This document shows, piece by piece, positions 45,549 through 64,000 of a stretch of DNA of 64,000 nt. The DNA lies in assembly GCF_035083965.1 (NCBI RefSeq), contig NC_089736.1:3519001-3583000 (forward strand), read 5' to 3'. This DNA comes from Branchiostoma lanceolatum. Taxonomy: Eukaryota; Chordata; Leptocardii; Amphioxiformes; Branchiostomatidae. How positions within the stretch are numbered: position 1 is the stretch's first letter; each line of letters starts with the position of its first letter. A program made the translations under genes and the position numbers. The notes under the pieces were generated by a model that saw only the letters and a list, made by a program, of their open reading frames with translations, was not told the DNA's origin and did no database searches.

Positions 45549-48500
45549 AGAGAGGAAGGCACGCCATGCAACAACCTACGGGATTATAGTAGCTCGGAGC
45601 CCATGTAACTCGTGCTTAACTACACAAGTCACCATATAGAGTATTTTATCATTGATGTAACATATTATTCATGCTGTGAGATATGTACTAAAGCGGAAAG
45701 AACATTATAACAATATTTACCTCGTGCTAGAGGCTGTTGATACGTGAAACTTAGTATGAATAGCTGGCTTTATCTTTAACAGTTAGTTTATCTGTAATAC
45801 AATTATCAGAATGGTTATTCCGCTTCATCGGACAGTTGATATCACGCATAGATACAAAAAGAGATGCTACAGCTTAAAAACGGAAGGTTGTTGAAGACTT
45901 TGACTGCATCAAATAGAATGGAACTACAGGCATACGGTGTTGTTGGATATGCAATATTTGTTGTCCTCATACTTTATCAGGTTTGATACCAAGTCTTTCT
46001 TTCGCTGGAATGGAGCTGCAAAAATATATATTACAACGGTTATACTCTATCATGCACCCACTCTTTTTTCATTGGACCAAATTCTAGATATGAATATACT
46101 AGATACATTTACAATCCTTTCGCCATTCATTCGTACCTCTATTCATACAATATACAAGCTATAACAATTATGTCACGATGACGCAGTGGTGGCAAAAAGC
46201 AGGTAAAAGGTAGAAGGTAAAAGGTAGAAGGTAAAAGATTAATCTACATCACGGTTTATCAGCAAAGCTGTGCTGATTTAAATATCAATTTGTTATCTAA
46301 TCTGCTAACGTCCTACCAGTTGCTGAATACCTTGGATGCAAACAAAACATAGCGATCATTCATATAATATACTCAGTACAGTACACAACTAAGGGAAGTT
46401 GTAACGCACTGAAACATGAACACAATGTCAGTTTTTCGAAAGAAAGCGAAACAAACGACAGTTAATCGAGTCACTAATTATAAAACTCCATACTTTAATT
46501 CGACATAATTTTTGATGTAATTTTCCAAGTGAAGGTAAGATCTATAAGTTCTCTTCACAGCAGTTCGTTGACTGAACTAGTTGACCGTGAATGAAGACAT
46601 GAATAAGGATACCTACACCAAGTGTCGTTCGTGATTTCTGTTGTTGAGCAGATCTAGGGGGAGGGGGCGTTGACTCCAGAACGTACCGTTCAACACCGTA
46701 ACACATTCACCCCGTTGCTTTCGGAGTCTCAGCCATCGTTCACCATGTCCTGCTGACAGGCATCCATTCGTTGTCAGGGTCACTTATCTGAACTAGTCCA
46801 CAGAGCAATGAGAAAAGTTGATGGGACCCAATGTTTAAAAATGTGCAAGTAAACATTATGGTGGGAGGGGGGTGCGCACCATTGAAGATGTTTGGTCAGA
46901 AAATCTATCTAACAAAATGAAATCCAAACAGGAACGCAACAGAACTTTAATCCCTACCTGCTGCATGTAATGACCTTAAAAGTAGGCCTCTAAGGGCCAT
47001 CAACACAGAAGATTGACACTGTTGCTCATCCCTATGTGCTTGACAATTCGGTGGCACCGCCATCTTGGATCCTTCGATATCCAAGCAGATGTAGGGTAGA
47101 AGGAGGAGGGTTTAAAAGGTGCTCTACTTGAAAGATGCACTAGATGTTGCAAAAACACACGTAAATCACTGCGATCAAGACGGATCCTTATATCTACTTG
47201 GAGATTAGGCATATACACAATGTTCGTCTGCGGGTATTCGTCGGAAGACTTTGCTGTAGGTGGAGTGCGTCCGCTTGGAGGGGGGTGTAGTTCTATCAAC
47301 TCAGTAGCATACAACTTTATGTGATAAAACTCGAAAAAGTTTGGAAATACTCTTTGTCAGATCTGGTTAAATCAAAACTTAGACTAAAAACATTTTGCAA
47401 AAAGCCCCTTTTTGCGGATTAAGCGGCAAGTGGAATCTGGCCTTAAAGACATTGTCACATTCAATGTACCTTATCGTGCTGTGCTTGGTCATTGCGAAAG
47501 AAAATTTTTCTCCGCTTGGAACTCAGCACTGATGAGAAAGAGTATGGAAGCGGACTACCAGTGGACTAGCCCCTGCTGTAGCGGCCTGTGTGGCCCAAGG
47601 GCTATAGAAACGGAGATGGGCGCCGCCCCTATACACCAAAAGTTGTGAAAGGAGTTTGATTGAACTATTTCAACATCAGACTGTTTACTGTCTACAATGA
47701 AATAATGTGAATGGGATAGATTGGTACATGAATTTATGAAAGAGAAAGGAAATCACTTGAGGTTTTTCAGCTATACGTCGGTTTCTGTGAAAGATCAAGT
47801 CAAGGTAGATTGAAACCGATAAGAAAACGCTTTACAGAGAAAGAAAAAAATTAAAATGTTTCGCCCACACTCGCAATGTTTCAACTACGAAAAACAGCAA
47901 CAGTTTAGAGTTTACTGCCTGTGACATGTCAGATGAAGCTTTTGTTGCTGACGTGAAAACGTACGTAATGTATTTTGGGACGTTCCCATGACATGAGTGA
48001 AATTCTCCATGGGAAAAACGTAGGTTCTCTAACGCCACATTTGGCGCTCCTCAATGTAGTTGAACTCTTATAATCTAAAGTGACTACACAAGCCTGCGTC
48101 TACAGCCATGTGTTATTTTCGATTATTTTATTACAGGCCACTTAGCAACCCTCGGAAGAAATGGTTATTGAGTTAACTAGGGCGCTTACGGACGCCGTGC
48201 ATCTCTCTCCTACCCCAGGGACTAGCGAATCTGCCCACTCAATCCAATTACATCTCTAACGACGGAGCCACAAAGACAACATCCATTCAATTCTACGTTA
48301 CGATTCCCCTACGGTAACATGTGGGCTGTATAATTGACATTTCTGCGTCGACACACGGGGTTGCTGGCGTCAATGGTGAAGACAACATGTTCATACCTAA
48401 AAAGTACACGCATATAATTCAGTATCTATTCATTGTAATCACATAATAGGTACAGTGTTCAACCCCCGTCACGCGTACATAACACATGCTTACTTTAGTA

Positions 48501-48701
48501 ATGAACTCTGGCTAATAGGGACACGACTGTTTGACTCCGCACAACGAGGATAGGAATGGGAGGTAAAAACAACATCAATGTGCATTTTCGACTGATCTTC
48601 ACAAAATCCTCACCTACTAGTTTTAACACTCATACGCATACTCGGTTAAAACATACGGATATATGATGTTTGTTTTTGTGTGCTACAAACTACCCCTTTC
48701 C
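45549..48701. other. Between peptide gene B and the CRMP gene; no gene supported
   Basis: The genes are convergent. A block CTGCTGTAGCGGCCTGTGTG then GCCCAAGGGCTATAGAAACGG near 47571-47615 looks repeat-derived. A 104-codon minus-strand frame at 47000-47314 has no motif. No clear AATAAA was found for gene B. Confidence 0.4.
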
Positions 48702-48801
48702 TTTAATCACGCGTTTTAGGGACGTTCATAAAGGACAGCAAGGTACTGCTATTCAGTCAAAGTCGCTTAGTTGTGCTAGCTAGCTATGGGTGCCAGAGGG
48801 T

Positions 48802-60456
<11,655 letters not shown>

Positions 60457-60465
60457 CTGCGGAAA

Positions 60466-60566
60466 ATATATCATACCTTATCACAATCACGCTGTATTTA
60501 TATCATACCTTATCACAATCACGCTGTATTTATACCATACCTTATCACAATCACGCTGTATTTATC
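60466..60566. repeat. 32-bp repeat, three copies, next to a CRMP acceptor
   Basis: TATCATACCTTATCACAATC then ACGCTGTATTTA is repeated three times with one mismatch, starting about 6 bases beyond the acceptor of exon 60388-60456. Any branch point for that exon must lie inside it. Confidence 0.9.
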
Positions 60567-63500
60567 CATAATGGTTGTAATAGATATACTATGTGAGTAA
60601 CTTATTGCAAAAAAATAAGGCAATACAATCATACAACAGCAGCCCGTATGGGCTGAAATAGAGTATGATTAATAATACGACAAGAATTGACGAAGGCCTT
60701 GATGAAAGTAGATATAATGCATAAGAAGTTTGTAAATGATAACATCTATTCAAAACCGATACTATGTTTATACTGATTATAAGCCGTTTAACATTCTAAA
60801 CTTTGCAAATAGTAAATATTTCAGATCGGTAACACTAAGGATATTTTTGACATATAAGTGGCATATTTCAAACATACCAACTGGACTGTTTTAATAGAAA
60901 TTGATTTTAAGTGTCCCTTTCTTAGTATCTGTTTTAATATTTTTGAGTTTCATTGTGTTCTTGTAGTTTTTATAGAAGCGTACATGAAACAAAAAACAGG
61001 TCACTAGACCTGAGATGTATTCATCTGTCTAAAAAAACTGAAACTGTTTTGTACCTTATATGTGAACTTATACAACTGTTTAGAGAGAAGTAGCTGAAGT
61101 TGTAGCTATCTGAGTGGGAAACTGTAAATGCAGAAATGTTAGCGGGCATCTTATGTAGTGAGGAGAAAACGGAATGTTTGCAGTAGTTTTGAGTTCGAGT
61201 TTGAAACAACTAGTGGTCCTACAGTCACAAAATTGAACGGCTTTTCGCAGTGGCTTGAAGTTTGCGGTAAAGTCAAGTTCACCGCGAAAACCGCGAACAT
61301 CAAACCACCACGAACATTTCTGAATTTACATTTACTAGTCTCTCAGTAGGGACGATAATCATAATCATCACTGCTCCTCCGCAGGAACCCCTCCTTTGAC
61401 CAAGGACTTTGACTGATCCCAGTTTTTTTTTTCTCTTGCCAAACGCTAGGGAAGAAGACTGTGTAGTTTCCCGCAGGGGATACACTTGTCTATAATCTAT
61501 ATTGTTCTCACGTCTACTCTGTGCTCTGTAGCCGTGTCGTCTCCAAAGTGGAATACTTCTGTACGACACCCAGGGGGACGCTTGAAAGCCAGTCGACATT
61601 TCCTGAACCTTCTGGACCATGAATTCTTGACATCCCTTCCACGGCACTGCTCAAAACAACGCTAATGGCTCGGATGCATCATGTATTTCTGGATTCGAGA
61701 AGACCTCCTAGTACGATACGCACTCGCTTCACTTTCTTTAATGGTTCTACCCGCTGAGTTCAACTGTTTTATGGCCATTAGAATAACAACTAGTAAATTC
61801 AAAAGATTGATTTAGATATGGTTCATGTCAAGATATATCAACGTTTTTATGTTTCACATTACAACTTTTGTTTCTACTTCGGTTTTTGACAGACACTGAC
61901 GACGTGGCACTGCACTCAATTTTTTATAACTTATATTAACAGCGTCACGTACAGATGCCAACTTTGAGATGAAACTTCAGAGTCAGCATGTTTTATGGCC
62001 AATAAACTAACACAACCCTTAGATTACAAAAGATTGATGTAGATATGTCAAGATATGTCAATGTTTCAATGTTTTATTTTATAAAACGGTTTTATATTGA
62101 GTTTTGCAAAAGGTTTCAATTACTAGTATACATGTAAGTACTGTAGTGTCTACATATACTATATCATTGTATATATCAATGTTTCCATGCTTACCTTTAC
62201 TTTTTAATACGGTTTTATCCTTTTAAAAGATGTCTCAAACTTTCAACTATCATACGTACTACGTACGTTTTGTAACTTGAATTATCACGGAGAGCTGACT
62301 ACTAGTTATTTTTAAGTCTCTAACTTAAGACTCTCTGCAAGAAACCTTTTCTTACTACGCCTTATTCTGAACTTCGTAAATTCCCAGTTTGATCAATGTT
62401 AACGAAGGGAAATGATATACTGAGGAAAACATACAAGTTTGTGATAAAACTCCGCTCCTCAGTAAGATTCCTCTTTGCGCATCATGACCGACCATGGGGT
62501 TCAGTGAAAAGGTGTTGTTCTAGCGACCTCATCAGTGTCTACATACATCATAGGAGCAGTGAGAAATCATAATGCAAACAATTATGATGATGTTAGTACA
62601 TTGTATTATCATCGTTAGCATTATCATCGTTAGCATTATCATCGTTATCATTATCATCGTTATCATTATCATCGTTATCGTTATCATTATCATCGTTATC
62701 ATTATCATCGTTATCATTATCATCGTGCTTTTGCTTCCCGTAGCCAGGGTGTCCCGCAAAGTGTTTAGTCACTGCTGAAGTGAAGCCTTGGAAAGACACT
62801 ACTGCAAACTTTCAACAAATGAACTGGTCCATGTATTAATTGATGTATCTATTCAAGGAAAAATAGTTGTCTTCATAAGACATTGGATGAATTTCGTACA
62901 ATATTGTTTGATGTCATGAAAAAAGCAACAAATAGATGAAATGTGACGGGCGTTCATTCCGTATGTGATATTGTGATGTCTTTACCTTAATCTGACTACT
63001 AGTACTATGGAAGTGATTGAAATTGGACCATTTTCAAGTTTCAACACGACTTCATTGGCTTGTCGTAGTTAAAAGCTAAATTGAATAGCGGTTTCTTATG
63101 ACTTATTTCTATTTGTGCTTGCACAAAAGGGTACATATCATACTTGGTACGTTTGCAAGTACTTCTTATCCAAGGATATCTGTAAACATAGGAGAAAGTT
63201 TTGTATCTGCGTGGGTGAAAACTGGGAGCAATGTCCTTGAATGACTACATTGCCCTGACGTGGCTGCCTTTTATAGCATGCCTGTAGGTGTTTACGTGGG
63301 TGAACAACAAGGCCATCTATTGGTAAGCCATTACCAAGGTTAACAACCCCATTGAGTGTCTAGAAATAAAGCTTGAAGGACAAAATAACCACGAGAGAGG
63401 CTAAGTGTAGCGAAGGGGATAAAGAAATAGATTAGCCCATGTCCATTTGCAGGTCTCAGTGAGCCTCTTATGTGTCGTCGTGTGTCACAGAAAGTAGATG

Positions 63501-63740
63501 CACACATCAGTCCATATTCAAGTCAACGATTAAAGAATTGTAATCATGATGGTACCCCCCCCCCCATTGCTGCAGCGCCTGTGCAGATCCTTGCCTATAC
63601 CTTATTTGTGTCACATAAACTTGTCATGAATTTTCAAATTGATAAAAACAACTCTTATGACAAATAATAGCACAAGGGCATGCAGTCAACACCGTCATTA
63701 CTCCGAACCATTGAAAAAATAAGATCTCTTGAATCCTGTC
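60567..63740. other. CRMP upstream intron or flank; no exon found
   Basis: No CRMP segment upstream of GPEGHE was seen on the minus strand. A 115-codon minus-strand frame (61300-61647) shows no family motif. A direct repeat of ATGTCAAGATATNTCAA, NGTTTNNATGTTT and TTTTATAN blocks recurs near 61828, 62045 and 62170. Confidence 0.4.
62580..62730. repeat. (TTATCATCG)n-type microsatellite
   Basis: ATTATCATCGTTAGC and ATTATCATCGTT units repeat about 12 times. The Asp/Asn or Ile/Val repeats in open frames are artefacts. Confidence 0.95.
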
Positions 63741-63748
63741 TTATGTTG

Positions 63749-63812
63749 TATAAAAGCGCCACCTTCCGAACGAAACAGTACTACAGACTGTAACCTGCAG
63801 AGAGCAGACATG
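63749..63812 (+). promoter_or_regulatory. Possible TATA promoter near the right edge
   Basis: TGTATAAAAGCGCC carries TATAAAAG at 63749-63756, with GC-richer sequence and a possible start near 63780. The first ATG (63810) gives only two codons, so any gene would have to begin in a later exon outside the window. Confidence 0.25.
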
Positions 63813-64000
63813 AGATAACGTTGACAGTTTTAATCCTTGAAACAATTTTGTTTCTTGGCAGTCACAAAAATAGTTGAAAATCTAGGAGGAGGGGTCAATC
63901 CTAGTGTATTTGTCCATTAGAATATACTTACAAGTAAGCTTTGTTTAAACACGGCACCTTAATGCACCAGGGCAACAGCGTACTATGCTTTTGCAAGAAG

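Noticed and set aside
61300..61647. Minus-strand frame as an upstream CRMP exon
   Set aside because: It contains none of the conserved CRMP segments expected before GPEGHE and has no matching splice phase.
62532..62799. Asp/Asn- or Ile-rich open frames
   Set aside because: They are translations of the TTATCATCG microsatellite.

Overview
The window looks like part of an invertebrate chordate genome, most likely a lancelet (Branchiostoma). It has intron-rich genes with canonical GT/AG splice sites, a CRMP (DPYSL-type) gene, vertebrate-style neuropeptide precursors, and many tRNA-derived SINEs, palindromic MITE-like elements, tandem repeats and microsatellites. No bacterial, phage or CRISPR signal was seen. 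The species call is an inference. All gene models were built by hand from splice sites, reading phase and remembered family patterns; no search was run.

Layout. (1) 117-6488, + strand: the 3' part of a large gene whose 5' end lies outside the window. Eleven exons join in one frame, and every intron is phase 1. The product starts with an apparent SEA-domain half, continues as a long low-complexity Lys/Glu/Pro region, and ends in Cys-Val-Val-Met, a candidate farnesylation box. (2) 15401-24856, + strand: a four-exon gene for a 103-residue secreted peptide precursor (gene A). (3) 35152-45548, + strand: a three-exon gene for a 119-residue secreted peptide precursor (gene B), with a TATA box upstream. 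(4) 48802-60456, - strand: the last eleven exons (367 residues) of a collapsin response mediator protein gene; its first ~200 codons lie beyond the right edge.

The most interesting content is the A/B pair. Both have a signal-peptide exon, a spacer with basic cleavage sites, and a separate last exon entered at a phase-0 intron. That last exon carries a shared core W-R-x-T-E-M-(L/M)-Y-T-x-G-K. The core aligns without gaps to the spexin/galanin type (spexin is W-T-P-Q-A-M-L-Y-L-K-G). Gene B also ends in Gly-Arg-Lys exactly where spexin has Gly-Arg-Arg. Immediately upstream, gene B also resembles orexin-B (PGLQ...QR...ASG), and its EMM..T..G resembles allatotropin, so the family is not settled. 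Gene A appears to have lost the amidation signal.

The rest is introns and intergenic DNA full of repeats. These include at least eight SINE pieces, several palindromic MITEs, a nearly perfect 62-bp-arm hairpin at 38950-39082, a tandem array of palindromes at 13755-14155, and several 120-400 bp tandem arrays. A recurring theme is tandem duplication across exon/intron borders, seen in three of the four genes. Some of these copies leave dead or decoy splice sites.
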